Source of the DNA: Ctenosaura bakeri
Lineage: Eukaryota; Chordata; Lepidosauria; Squamata; Iguanidae
Direction: 5' to 3'
NCBI GenBank assembly: GCA_948474755.1
Contig: CAOLHI010002544.1
Location: forward strand, 124,001 to 188,000
Length of the DNA stretch: 64,000 nucleotides
Program-made: the position numbers and the translations under genes
Shown here: piece after piece, positions 25,150 to 40,000 of the stretch
Layout: every line of letters starts with the position of its first letter
Numbering within the stretch: position 1 is the first letter of the stretch
The notes under the pieces: model-generated
The model's database searches: none
The model's input: the letters and a program-made list of their open reading frames with translations, nothing else
Told to the model about the DNA's origin: nothing

Positions 25150-27419
25150 TATCATGCTAATATGGATTTCATTTTTTTTCCTCCTGGCCAACGCAAGTAG
25201 TGTTGCTACTTATGTTTGATCATCTTGTTGTTCAAATCAAAAATAGTGGATACAGAAAAGAACTTTGAATATTGTGCTACAATTTGAAAATACTTTATAG
25301 CAGAAATATATCCAGTATTAATAAAACCAATCTATTAAAATAGATTCATTTATATTTTTCATATAATTTTTATTTTTTTAATTAATTTTCAAAATCTAAA
25401 TAGTCACATAAAGACATGCACTTTGCAAGTTCTACAGAAATAGTCACAAGACTGAAAATGACTAAAAGTAGAAAGATAAAATCAGAATATGCAGCTAACT
25501 TCAGCAGAAGAACACCATATATAGAAAATAGTGTATGCTAGAGACCTCAGACCTAAATAACCATATTGTCATAGGCCATATTAGTGTCCCTATCTATCCA
25601 TTTCCTTGCTAGCTACAGGTAATACCTGATGCAATACAGATTAATGTGTCTTGATTAATTGTACTTAAAATGTATGCAAAATCTCAAGATGCCAGATGCT
25701 TGACAACACCTCACAGTGTGCTGCATTCTTCAGGTTGCTAGGCATGAATCCTCATGAACTGTAAGTGGAGAACAAACAGATTAAGGGCATGTCAGATGTG
25801 TCTTGATGTAGACTTCATGTTTATAGATTATACGGCAAGCAATGGAAACAAAAACTACAAAACATCATTTAGCCCAAGAAGGATTAGCAAATCTATTTTA
25901 AGTTTTTATGGACTACTGGCCATTCCGACAAAGTAGCATGGGACCTCATTGGAAATTCATTTAGTCATGTATTACATCTCTTGCAATGACAAGCAATCTT
26001 ATGATTTGATGGATGTTACTGGCCCATGAATGCCATCACCCCACCCTACTGCATTCGTACAAGCAAGAATGTGGTCTGGATTTGGGGTCATAGGATGGGG
26101 GAAGAGTATGGGATTTAATCTTTTGCCTCCACTACAGTCCAAATGCAGTTCTCTTTATACCTGTTCTTTGTCTTATCATCCCCAGCCAGCACAGCTGAGC
26201 TACATCAGTGTTGTCCTCTGTTTCTCCCCTCTTCTCCCTTTTATCTCTTCCTTTAAGCTTTTAGAGTTCTATTTTATAAACCTATTTACTGAATTATTGG
26301 TCAGTAAAAAAATTAAAGATTATGACTTAAATCCAGTTGCAACCCTGAACTAGATTAATCCTGTTTAAACAACTGAATAGCAAATCAATATTTTTATTAA
26401 ACTCATTGATTTGGTATATCTATTCTAGTTGAGATTAGCAATTAGTTTCTGGCCTGTATTGATTTGTTAAATAAATTTGGCAGGAAACATACTTTTTGAG
26501 AGGCAAAAAATTAAAAACTCCCATTCATTTAAAGTAACATATGGTTACCCAAAGTGACTGGAAGGAGGCTATACTGAGACCAGGCTTGATTGAACACCTG
26601 CTAGATACAAGTCCCAGCAAAAATGATGCTGTTTTTTGTTTATTTTTTGTTGCTATTCTAAACCAGAGTTTCTGCTGCAATCTTACTTCAGTTTCAAATT
26701 TAATTCAGCATTGTTCATTATATTGTTTCTTTTCATTCATGTTGAGAGCCAGTTTTGGAGACAGGAAAAAATATTTTAAGAAATATAGAGCCTTCGACTC
26801 TACATTTTAAGAAATACTTTAAATGCCTTTGTATTGCCTGATTTATTATATAAATCCACTTGATACTAATCCTAGAGATTAAAAGGCATTTTCTTCTAGT
26901 TTCTTTGGGTACAAAAAGGGCCAAAACATCCCAGATTTTGTTCCTGTTTTTTCTGATTTTATTTGGAGATCCATACACATTTTATTTATCACAGGATATT
27001 TTGTGTCAACTCCCTGTACAATCAGAGAGTTTTTATACCAACTCCCCGTGCTGGTTTATTTTAACCCAGTTTAAAACTGGTGAGAAAAGGAAGAAAATCT
27101 GAGACTTTTCAACCTGTCTGAATGTGCCCTTTGTTACATTTATAGTCCATCTTTCCTCCAATGAGTTCAAAGCAGCATCCACAGCTGTCCATCTCCTTGC
27201 TTTCTCCTCACAACAGATCTTTTGGGTAAGGTAGCTAGGAGAGCAAGGAAGACTAGCCCAGGGTCCCCTGGACTCAGGGGGACTTGAATTTGGTTTACAA
27301 GATCTTGTTCAATGCTCTTAACTACTGCAGGAGATTAAAGCAGTTAGTGATTCACTAGACATTGGATTGATGGCTTCGTGATACACATGCCTTATGCACA
27401 ACTTTAATTTGTTAGTACC
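25150..27419. other. Convergent intergenic region between PIFO and the OVGP1-position gene
   Basis: AT-rich DNA without a recognisable exon on either strand. It was searched for a chitin-binding (six-cysteine) exon belonging to the minus-strand gene and none was seen. A TTTATT at 27055-27060 could be a minus-strand AATAAA for that gene. Confidence 0.5.
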
Positions 27420-28970
27420 TCAGTGTCCAAGGACTTCCTTTAGTTTTTTAACAAGAACATATGCTCCTTGACCACAGAAAGTGCCTGAGAAATCATCCAT
27501 GCCTAGAGTCCAAACCATGGCACCTCCATAATGTTCCCGCTTCAAGAATTCAGCCTGTAAGGGGAAAGTTGTTTAACAAAAAAGAAAGCGGGTAGGGGAA
27601 AGCTTTAAGCTGTCAATAGGCCAACATTTACCTAATGGTTCTTGTATGACAAGTTTCTTGTTTAAGAGACAAGGGTTTGTTTGTTTTCTTCCTTTTGCTA
27701 ATAGGATGCTACAAATTGCTTTCATCCAGTGACTGCTAAGCAGCACATTCACAATAACTGTATGGTTTATACTTAAGAATAACATGTAAAGAAACTGAGC
27801 CACTGTACAGTGTTTCAGTAATGCATTTTCTGTGTATTTGTAATGTACTAATCCCTGGTAATGTAAATAAGATCCTCTCTCTTTCCTGCTTGGGAACCAA
27901 AATGGCTGATCAGTGATCACTCAGAACTGCCAACTGGATAATGGTACATTGTATTTCATGCTGCTGGATCAACTGGGTTGGCCTAAGGAAAGAAGAAAAA
28001 TTTTATTTCTCTTTCCTCTTTGCCCCATTCCAGGTGAAATAGGAAAAAAATAAGCATTTTTCTATTTTTTGTACTATCTGATAAGCACTCATTCTATTAG
28101 TCAATTCAGCTGGTGATTACCAACAAGCCTCTATTCTAAAACAAGGCCAACGAGAAATAGAAAGGAGATACTGACATACTCCAGGGAACTCCCAACTTTT
28201 ACAGAAGTCCAGAAAAAGTCCAAAGTACAGACTTTACAGAAATTACAGCTATCTTTACAGTGGGCACTAAAAATTGTTGAATGTCTGTTGTGACATCGGG
28301 TGGGAAATAGGAACATTGACAGAAAATCCTGGTAGGGAACATGATTAATCAACTGGGGCTCTTTTATGCCAACCAATTACAGCACTTTAACTGCCATAAC
28401 TGTATCCTATGGGACGCTTAGGGTTTGCGGGTCATGGAGGCACAAGAGGAGCAGTCTGGCTGAGAATTCTGAATCCTCTTCTCTAAACTGCAAATCCCAC
28501 GATTCCATATGATGGAAACATGTCATTAATAATATTAATTAATAATAATATTAATAATGATATGATTCTGTAATGTGAGATGGTGCCAGAATTCTGAAAA
28601 GGAGGCACTCCTCATTGAGACATTTTGTTGTAGCTCCTACTATGTTTTTTGTGAAGAGGCAGCTTGCAAAGGTAAATGCTTTGAGCCTCAGGTGATGCAG
28701 CTGGCTTGCTACATCCACACACACCTCTGTAAAGGATGAGTTAGTTCTGTGGTTCTCAGCTTTTGGTCCTTCATATACTTTGGACTTCATCTCTCAGAAT
28801 CCTTTACCTTGACTATACAAGATGAGGTAATCTTGAAGTTGAAGTCAAAAATATCTGCAGGACCAAGGGTCAAGAATCATTAATTCAGTAGATTTGGTTA
28901 GTAGTCAGAACTATCCCAAGTACTGAAGTAGGTGCGGGCAACTGTGGTTGTTCCTAGGCAGGTAGGTAAA

Positions 28971-29004
<34 letters not shown>

Positions 29005-32000
29005 CCGCACACACACATCTATATATAGCCTATAACTCCCCTCACCCCTAGCCAATATACCCGTTTCTTCTTCTAAGATTTGGAATTTAAGTGATACTCT
29101 TCAGACTCACAGAGTATTAAATTTGGATCCAGGCTTACTCACATTTAGACACATGTAATTTAATTCCCTCTGGTTTCAATGAGTCTGCTCTAAGTATGTC
29201 AGTCTGGACCTAGCCCAAAAACCATATCATGAAATGGCAAGAGCATACTTTTAACTGAAAACTCCTTTCATCGTCATATCCAACCCATTCTCCACCTTTG
29301 AAAGCATAAGGAACTTTTTGTTCTTCAATCCATGCTTTGGTAGCTCCTGGTAAAAATGCACACACCTGTCAAAATGATAGGAATTTCATGAAAGAGAATA
29401 GAAATGGGAGAATAAAATAAATATCTAATTCTAAGTTTCCCCACTGGAATCAATGGCTACTTGATGGCTATTAATGAATATTGTATTTGTGGACTACAGC
29501 CTTGACTAAAGATGTTTTCAGACAAAGAGGTCCAAAATGTCTTCAAGCTTGTAAATCTGTTGTGTTTTACCATCACTTCTTCCATCTTTTTTTAATTGCT
29601 GCAAAAATCCATCAAGAGTGGAAACAGAGAGTACACGTCACTTTTTCATTCACAGCACTAGTAACCTTCAACTTGAGAGCACCCCAAAGCCATATAATGC
29701 AGGTTTTTTAAAAAAATTAAAAAAGGTCAGAGTATTCTAACTGGATAAGGCTCTGATTTAGATGAACAATCTGAGCCAAACAATGTTTACTCAGAAGTAA
29801 ATCCCACTGAGTTCAATGATCCAAAGTCATAGTGCTCAAGAGTGCATAATCTGGTCCCAGATTATAATTTGGTTGAGTGAAAATGATTTATTCAAACTCC
29901 ACGGCTCTTGGAATATGAACTACTGTCTCTCCCAACCCAGGGCTACCATTGTATTGCACTAGCTCTACTAAATATTGGTCACAAATTACCATAGAAATAT
30001 TTACCTCATAATATGCCAAGATACCAGATTCTTTGGTGTAGACTCCAGGTGAACCTCCACCAGAGGCTGGAGCACCAACTCCAGTATTTGAACCAGAAAG
30101 TTTAAAAGTTCGACCATATGTTGGAAATCCCATCATGAGTTTCTCAGCTGGGGCTCCATTGTCCCTCCAGTATTTCATGGCATATTCCTGCAGCATAGAA
30201 AAAGCAGACATTATTATCATCAACCTTTCTTCTATGAGTGCAAGGGTGTTGCAGGAGGTGTTAAATAAGAATGGACAAGCTGCAAGGGAGAGTGGAGGAA
30301 GGTCAGGTAGAAGGAGTCTTGCTTCTTAACCCTTTTCTGATTGGTAGAGAGATATGGGATTTCTATGACCATTTCCACACTAGACCATCTAGGGAAACCC
30401 TAAACTGCAAACCCCAGGATTCCATAGGATGTTGAAAGTGGAATAATAGCACTATAACAGTCTAGTGGAATAATAGCACTATAACAGTCTTGTGTGGAAA
30501 TGGCCCATATCTTTTCACAACTCTTTGACTTTGTGGGTAAAGAAAAGCAGATAGGCGTTTTTGTTGTTGTTGTTGTTGTTGTTTTCCTAAAAGGGGCCTG
30601 GGATGAATAGAGTAGAGCAGCCCCTCATTACCATATTTTCTGCCACAGAAAAGACAAGGAACTTTTGCCCTTCCAAAGGAGTACAACTCCCACAGTTCCT
30701 TATCACTGGCCAGAGCGAGTTTAGCTGATGGAAATTGTGGGCAAAACATCTTGTGGGAGGAGGCAAAGCTTCCCTGCCCCTAACTTGGACCCTGTGCATT
30801 GAGGTTGCTTTCAGGATTGAAAGTACAGAAGACAGACTGGAAAAGTTAACACGATAATTTACATATGGCTTTAGGATCTGATTCTATGTTGTTGTTTGTT
30901 CTTACACAGTTGTAGAAAGGAACTGGGTCATAGTCTTGTGAGCCCTTATAGAGGGGGCTATTATGTCCTGTTACAGGTGCCCAGCTTCCATGGAAATCAT
31001 AGGTCATCACATTGATAAAATCAAGACTCCTGAATAGGAAAAAAATGAAAGACATAAGCAAAGAACAATTTTTGTAGCATTAAGAAACTGATCATCTAGC
31101 AGCCACACTGCTGTTGGCAATAATAAGAATTATGTTGGTTCATAGACACTTTTGTTATCAACAAGTTTGCATAGACAAGATCCATTTTCACTGGAATTAT
31201 GGCTCTATTCTGAAATATCCTAGAATGTAGTTTTAATATATCTTTCAGTGCAATGCCGATCCATAGGCATAATGCTAAATAAATATTACCACAATACTAC
31301 AGCTCTGAGAGGAGGTACCAAAACAAAATACCAAAGCTCCATTGGATTCCCCTTCAAAATTAGCAAAGCGGTTTGGATCTTCAGGCTACTTTAGCACAAA
31401 GCTTCTATGAAAACCAAACACAGAATCAACACATAGCCACTTCAACCATTTTTCAAATTGCTAGCTCTTGATTACTGATGAGTGGGAATTTTGCTTGGTT
31501 GTGGGTTGTTTTTTTACAAGAACTTTTCAAAATTTGCAAATTTCTTCATGAATTTTCTTTCATGAAATTTCTTTAGAATTTTTTAAAAAATGATTTTTAA
31601 AAAATTATTAATAGAAAAAATAAGAAAAGAGAAAAAGGGAGAGAAATACATTAGAATCTTAAGATAAAGTCATTGACTACACATACATACTGCTAACCAT
31701 AGTCAGTGATCATAAATTGAGGAGAAAAACTGCTTGAAACTGGCATGTAATACAAAATAAACATTCATACATAGATAAAGCAGTAAAAGCCTGTAAGTAT
31801 TAAATGATGAATGCTAAATATTTGTCCTTCCAACTTCAAAGTATAACTCTTTTTGATAGAGTAAAGGCGTGTTGGAACCAAAGACACTGACCATCATTTA
31901 AATGTCTGCACATAAAGCTGCACAGGTTCTTAAAATATCAAAGTTTGTTCTGATATAGAATTAATATTCTGCAGTACATCCAACCACAATAGATCATAAA

Positions 32001-33963
32001 TTTGACATTAACTGTATGAGATTCTTCAAAAGGAAAAAAATGTAGGAGATAGAAGAGCTGGCAGATTTTTCCATACAAAGGGCTTTGAGTACTTCAGTCT
32101 TAGATGTCTAGCTTTGAATTTTCATGCATTCCAGTATGTTTATGGTAATGAATTATAATTTCTACTCTGGAAAAAAAATACAGCTTTATGGTAGACAAGT
32201 GCAATATGACCCTCACCATCCTCAGTGGCAACTAGTTATAATTGAGGACGGCCAGTACAGAAGGATAAGAATTCCATTTGGTTCATTTTGATAATAAGTT
32301 TCTCCAGTTCTCCAATTCTCACCTTTGATCCCAGTCCCGACCCAGCACCAAAATCATTCCCCCACGCTGGCTTTCAGGTCAACAGTGTGGAGATACAAAT
32401 CAATGTTCTCAAATGGAAAAAAAAGGTTGCAAACTAACTGGCAGAGACTGCTACTGGAATATTTTAGATCAACTTCAAATGGAATGGGGAACATTCCAGC
32501 TCCTGTACGTACACAGTTGTTATAAATGTTAGTTTTCTGTCAAAACTGGACCATTATTCCCCAAATGATATTGTAACTTTGGTTTTTAAAAGTCTATTCA
32601 ATGAGCCAAAACTATTTTAGAGATAAGTTCAGCATCCTGGATGGCTCATTTAAAGTTTGTGCAAAAATGCAGAACAGATTATCCACCCCACTAATAGGGA
32701 AGCTATGAACTGTAACTACATGAAGCCTTCAGTGAGGAGCATGACCAATATATAGGAATCATACGGTTTCCTGAAAAGAGAATGCCTCCTATATATCTAG
32801 AAGTTCTGACAGCGCTAGTTGGAGCTCCCACACTTACCCTCCTCAGGTACTTTAAGATACTTTATTTTTAATTGTTTATTAGTAATTTATTTTAAAAAAA
32901 TTAAGTTTTAATCATAATTTTAATAACACTGGAATTTTAATTCTTTTTTAACTCTTGAAGAACAGGGTTTTTAATGTAATATTGTTTTATATTTTTGAAA
33001 GTTGCCTTGGATCCCACCTTGGGAGAAAAGTGGGTTATAAATATAAGAAATAAAAATAAATACATGGATGCCTGAATGGGGTTAAGGCAAGGGGTGAACT
33101 GAACATTTTGCACATACACATTTGTCAGTTAAATGTCAGTTAAAATCACTGAAGCATTCAGAACTGGTATTCTACAGAGAAATTGATGGTTCACAGCCAG
33201 CAATCATGTGACTTACTTCCCCAGGGCTGCAACTTCATATCCAGCATCCATGGTGTGTTTGCTGGAAGACACTGCTGCAGAAAGTAGCAGCCGTGGACGA
33301 CCTGTTCTTTCTCCCTCTTCCTTAAAAGCAGCAGACATTTCCTTCAGAGGTAAACAGCAGAAATAGTCAGTGTTGTATGCATCTGTACTCAAGGAGAGCA
33401 GAAGCCAAAGAAGATAAGACTCTTGCACCTTTATCACTGAACAGACATCTGAGCAGGAGTGGTGCTTTGCAATACAAGCAACACCTGCTGTATTTCCTAC
33501 CGCTGCACAAATACCAAATATGCAGAGGAGATTTGCTCAGCCAGCTGTGAGCAGTAGTGCAAAAAAAAAAAAAAAATAGATTTGAAGGAAAAGCCAGATT
33601 TTTTTTCAGACTGGAAATTTATACCCCAAAAGATAAGAATGACTGACATCTACCCACAGAGTTAGGTACATATATATTTTAAAAATTTATTTGGATGCAT
33701 GGAGTCAGAGTGGTGTCGTGGTTTGAGCATTGAACTATCACCCTGGGGACTAGGGCTCAATTCCCCGCTCAAGCCCCACTGGGTGATCTTGGGTGCATCA
33801 CACACTCTCAGCCCTAGAAAACTCTGTAATAGGATCACCTAGAGTCACCATAAGTTGGAAATGACTTAAAGGCACACAACAGCAATCATAAGTTTAATTA
33901 CATATGACATAATTATTGTTCTTGATTTTTTTATTGCATTCTCGCACTCTCTCTCTTATTCTC

Positions 33964-34006
<43 letters not shown>

Positions 34007-37000
34007 GTGCCTTCAATTCGTTGCAGACTTGTGGTGAGCTTAAGGTGAACGTATCACTGGGTGTTCTGGGACTGAGAGTGTATGACATGCCCAAGGTCAG
34101 GCAATGGGTTTTCATGGCTGAGCTGGGAATCTTTACATACAACATTTCTCAGAGAAAGGCCGTATGTGTCCACTCAGAAGAGGACGTAAGTCTCATGTTC
34201 AGTAGGACTTACGGTTAGGTAAGTCTTTCGGTTAGGTAACTATAGGTTTCCAGGCATGGATATACTCCTATTGCAATTGGTTTTGAGGAACACATATAGA
34301 ATTGCAGTGTTAGCCCATTTCTGCACTACACTGTTATAGTGCTGTTAGTCCACGTTCAATATCCTAGGGAATCCTGGGGTTTGTAGTTTAGGGAGGAGCA
34401 TTTAGAATTCTCAGCCAGAGAGTTCTTTGGCCTCAGTAAACTACAAACCCCAGAATTCCACAGGATGTTGAAAGTGGAATAATAGCACTATAACAGGGTA
34501 GTGTGGAAATTGCTTTAGTCATCAATGTTTGCAAAATATGAAGTACTGGGATCTTAACACTATCCTTCATCTTAAAGTAAAAGCTTATCTTGCCATGTAT
34601 GAAGGCTCTTTGTTATGAGCTTAAAACATAAATGAATGCTTAAAGGTATGCTTTTCTCAGTTTGTAAAGCCTATCTGTTTCTGGACATATTGCAAAGCTG
34701 TGTCCAGAAACTGGCTACAGGCCTAAGCCCTGGATGGTGGTAACTCTACACAGAACACAGTGGGGATAAGGCAACTGTCCCAGGTAACAGAATGTGAATG
34801 CCATGCAAGGGCAACAAATGGGGAGTTACTTGATTTATTCTTATTGTATATTTACTGTCAGGAAGACAAGGAGAGGTGATTGTGAGACTTTTTGCTTGGG
34901 ATGTGAAAATGACCATTAGGAGTGGGGGAACAGAGATGCCATTTGCTGGCAGCAGGACATTAACAGATCATTTTTCAATAAAGTAAATCTGCTGCAATAA
35001 CAACTGATTGTTGTTTTAAAAGAATGCCTTTCATAATTTTCTGTCAAAACAAGCATGGTCTGTGAAATCTCCATAGGGGTCCAAGCCCCACTGCTGAAGC
35101 TTTGATGAAAATCGGTCAGTGATCTGTTTCTCACCTGAGTCAAGATGGTGAAACGGTGTTTATCTTCTGGGGGCTACCTTTGGAACCTGGATATTCCCAA
35201 TCAAGATCTAGACCATCGAAACCATGCTGGCGGAGAAAGCCTATCGTTGATGTGATGAATGTCTTGCGAGTTGCCGGAGATGACACCATAGTGGTGAACC
35301 TGGAAGAAGTACATTCTTCAGGGGAGAAAGAACTGAGATTTTAAGTTTGGGGGGGGCGGGAATTCATCAGCACACATTTTACTTTTAGTTTTACAGGTCA
35401 TCAGAAGCAGCTAATATAAGGAAAGCTCTGATACCAGTGGGGTGATGCTAACTTGCACCACAATGCTCTCCCAATCTTTCTGCTTATTAAGAATTGTCTC
35501 TTTTTGTTTCATTTGATGAAAAGAAAGGAGTGAAATACTTGAAGAGATGAGAGGCCACTATAGCTTTCCCAAAGATTTCAGCACTTGTGGCAGCAGCAGG
35601 TGAGCATTTATTGGTGACTACACCATGCTTCCTGTTCAGAGTGCTTCTGGGAAGATCAGTAGCTAGTACTGAGATACAATATAATTTTAAAAAATAGCAT
35701 TAATGCCTCTTAATCTTTGCAGCACTTTACAGCCCTACATTCTAAAAATGAGACATATCTTCCTCACCAAACTTAAACTTTTCTCAAATGCCTTAAGTTA
35801 GACCTTTGAAATTTCTAACAGACCAATTGTAATGGGCATCTGGGTAGAGTGAAGCAGCAGATCCCATGATATTTGTGAAGCCCTATTGGCTTTTGCCAGA
35901 GAGGGGATGAGATGATGGGAGAGTTTTGTCTGGCATTTCAGCTAGACAGACCTTTCTTCCTGTCTCCCATGATGCCAAAGATAGGGAAATTTATTATGCC
36001 AGCTCTGAAGTGACAGAGCTGAGCAGCCCATATGGACTTCTCTAAGGAGCACAGTGAAGTGAATAGCCTCTGTTCCCCTCCCAGAACATCCCATTCTATG
36101 TTCTTCTGCTGTCAAAAAGGCAAAATTTATACCTGCAAAGTTTTTGGTGTCTGTAAATGGGCTTCAAGGGCAAGTATGCCACAATGATGTCATCTGAGCC
36201 CTTGAACATTGGCCATCTAATAGGCTCAGCATCAAGCTTATCTGAGGCATTGTCCTGTGTTGCTATCAGAAGCAGAGCTATATAAGGCTGCCACCTACCT
36301 ACACCATTCATTCATCAAGGCATGTGGTAACCACAACCAGCAAAGTTAAGATCAAACTACATAAGGCAATCAGTTCTGTTTGTCCTAGTGTGAGCATTTT
36401 TCTTCTCCATGCTTTGCAATTTAGCTTGCTTTACTTGGAGGTCATTGAGATGTGAACACAGGTTTCATTTGCAAGTCTGATTGTTCAGGCATGACACTCT
36501 GAAGGGATCATATTGATGAAAAGAAACCTTCAGTTTCCTCTATAGTTTGGAACTTACATTGACATATGGAGCAAGAAATACCACAAGTGTATCTCCTGAT
36601 CATTGGCAGTGAAGAAATAATAACCACCAGTTACTAACTATCTATGACACCCAATTATGCTGGCTCGGGTGCTCTTGCTACTCATCCTAATGGTAGAGGC
36701 AGCCCTGGTTTGCATTATTCTAAAACTGCTTAGATAAAAGATAGCTCTTACACAGACTCTTTCTATGCATAGAACAGTGATAAATTTCTCACTTCTGATT
36801 CTCAAATGTTCCCCCTCCAACAGCCAGCAATGTGAGCAGGTTGTGGTTTCTAAAAATGAGAAAAGGAAAAAAAAGGGGGTTAATATATACATATGTACAT
36901 ATCTTGTGAAAATTAAAACAAATTTTAAATTTATTTTTTTTTAAAAAAAACAACTCCCCTTTCTCACATCCCATGACTTTCTCTCTTTGAAAATGTTCAT

Positions 37001-40000
37001 TGCAGCTACAAGAACCAAACAGGTTTTGGAAAATGCTCAAGCAATGCACATTTAGCCAGGAACCGCAACATTTGGAAAAGAAAAGGTGCTTGCTAGTTCT
37101 TGGGCATCCTGGCTGTTCCACACTGGATCCTCCCCTTTCTCATTATGCATAGATTATTCTGTGCAACTTTTTTTCTTCTAGATACATGAAGCCTAAGTCT
37201 TAAGGCAGTGCTTCTTTATATGATGGTTTTTCATGTTTCATTCACTTTTATTTTTACTATTATGGCTGTTTTTAAGCTATATTCTGTGGTAATCTATGTT
37301 GTAAACCATCTTGGGTTCCACACTGGGAAAACTGCTGAATATGGACTAAAGAAAGAAAGAAAGTTTTCCTCAGTCTGGTTCCCTGTAGATATGTTAGACA
37401 AGTTAGACCAGTGGTTCTTAACCTCACTGGGGGTCTACAAAGGCCTGTAGCCGGATGCCAACAGTGCAGCAGCAACAGGAACTTGCCCAAAGTCATCCAG
37501 TATCTGAGTGGGGATTTGAATCCTAGGCCCTTTCCGCACGGCATTTTCCATGCAAAAGGGCGCCTGGAGCATTGCACGATTGCGAGGAGCGATCTCCAGG
37601 AGCCGACAGGCACTGATCACACACCTTTTTATTTTTGGCTAGAAGCCGAAAATGGTGCACGATAGCGCATTGCTCCTGGGCTCCGCACACTCACCTGGTG
37701 TGCAGAGCCTCCGGAGCTGTGCCGGTCGCACTCCTGCCCAGCGCAGCCTGGGAAAGTCCCAGGCTGTGCTGCAGAAGGAAGAGGTGGGGCTCTCGCGCAA
37801 GCAGGCAGCTCGTGCAGAGCTGAAGCAGCAGGGACACGAGAGCCTCTCGCCGGAGGCTGCTCGCACGATCCCAGTACCGGAAGAAGGTAAGGTGAGGAAA
37901 GGGCCCTAGTATTCAGAAACCTTTAATAAATAAATAAATGTTTGAATATTTAAATAAATATTTGAATATTCAAATCTAAATTTAAACATTTAAATCCTGA
38001 GTTAAGTCTTAGGGGTCCCTGGCAACAAATTATATTTAGGGGGGTCCCCAGTAAAGAAAAGGTTAAGAACCACTAAGTTTGTTTATCTGATATGTTAGAC
38101 TTGATATGCTAGATAAAAAGGAAGAAGGAATCGGGGGGGGAGAAATGTGGCAGCAGCTTTAAGACTAACTAGTTTTTATTTCTGCATGAGCTTTTGTGGA
38201 TATAACCCCAGTTCTTTGGATGTAGTGCCAAGTCGTATTAAGGCCTCAGATATGTTAGGCTATCTGATATGAGGAACACGCAACTAATTTTTCTACAATA
38301 TGCCAGGGACCAGTACTGTATTTCACCCATTGCCTAAGTTGTTTCTTTCCTCTTTGGAAACCCACCACAAAGCAGTACTTGCCCAGGAACCACCCCCTTG
38401 AGTAGCACTGTATTAGAAGAAAGTTCCCAGCATCTCCAGCTACCATGGTCAAGAGTGTCCGTGCTTGGTCTGGGCTGGCAGCCAGGAGAAGCTGATAATA
38501 CAGGTCAAGAAGCTCGAGTAGTTAGGCACTTAGTCAGTTTACTTTAGGAAGAAAACACCCTTACAAATGAGAAGCAAATAACAATCTCAGCAATGTCCAT
38601 TAATCAACAGCAAGCAATATGAACACAGGTCAAAACAGCAGAACAGGCAAGGGAAGCAAACAGAAGGATGTAATGGAGAAATGGTCAGCTGATTGCTGAC
38701 AAAAGCTAGAGGGGAAAGGCTCAGTTCTTGTAGGTTCCAAGGTCAATGCAGCTGGTGCCTGATTAATTGGTACTTGGCATAAATTTTCTGGGAGCGAAGC
38801 AGGAGACCCTTTTGGTATCTATGCTGGGTGAAAATAGGTATGGATAGATCATTCTCTGTGTCAAAGTGAGCAGGGCCCCCTACTGGGGCTGACACTTCTG
38901 TCCCTGGAGTGGGTGGTGGTACTATCTGCTCTGCAGGTTCTGCTGTAGCAGTCTCTGTGCCAGGGCTCAGAGCAGGTTCTGCTCCCTCAGACTCTGAGTC
39001 TAGCTCCTGGAAGCCCATGACAAAAAGCCTTGGTGGCTGGGAATGCTGGCAAGGCAACGCATCTGGAGAGCTTCCGGTTGGAGAAAGTCTGTCTTAAAGC
39101 CATATACCAATGATATTTGTAAAGATTATACAGATCTTTCCCTGCAAAGAGTCACCTACACAGGCTGGCTATGCAGATATCTTTAGAATAGAGCACACAC
39201 ACATACATATTGTTCTAAAAGAACTACCTTTTCGATTCCTTTTCTGGCATAAAGGTAACATGATCCTTCACATCAGGCTAAGGAGGACACTATATAACAT
39301 TTAGGCAGGAAATTGATAGATCCATGGAATGCATTTGGTTCTAGAAGAAACGTATGCCCTGAGTATATTATGGTCTAAGTGTACAAGAAGCCCTGGTGGC
39401 ACAGTAGTTAAATGCCAGTACTGCCGCCACAACGTTGTGAGTTCAATCCTGCAGGGCTCCAGGTTGACTCAGCCTTCATCCTACCGTCAGTCGGTAAACT
39501 AAATACTCAGCTTGTTGGGGGTGATTAGCTAAACACACTGTAAACCACTTAGGGAGTGCTTCGCACTGATAAGCAGTCCAGAAATGTAACTGCTATTGCT
39601 ACAAGAATAGCATGACATTCTCTAACACCACACAACAGATTTTTTGATTTCATTCCAGGAAGACAAACACACAAGAAAGTATAATTTAAGAAATTTTCTC
39701 CCAAACCACCTGCGTTGTAACTGACCATACTGACTAGGGGATTCTGGATGCAGTAGCCTTTAAAAATTAAGTGATCAAAGTTTGGGCATTGCCACACAGT
39801 TCTTGCATTGTTCAGAGGTCTACACAGCACTATAAACCCCCCCACAGCAGCTATAGGGCTAGGAACTCTAGTAGAAAAGGGGAAAGGGAGAATATGTATA
39901 ACATGTCATTTTCAAATCACTGAAAAACCATAGTCCATACATGGCCTTCAGTGTCGTTGGACTGCAATACCCATCATTCTTGACCATTGGCCATCCAGGC

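Noticed and set aside
25150..27419. Missing chitin-binding exon for the OVGP1-position gene
   Set aside because: No six-cysteine exon was found on the minus strand, and the preceding exon already ends in an in-frame stop.
28971..29004. CRISPR-like or regulatory array
   Set aside because: It is a plain tetranucleotide microsatellite; no repeat-spacer structure occurs anywhere in the window.
37635..37909. Overlapping ORFs on both strands
   Set aside because: They reflect the GC-rich interior of a TIR element with few stop codons; no transposase motif was seen.
38743..39057. 104-codon minus-strand ORF rich in Glu and Pro
   Set aside because: It lies almost wholly within a solo LTR and has no splice or start context of a gene.
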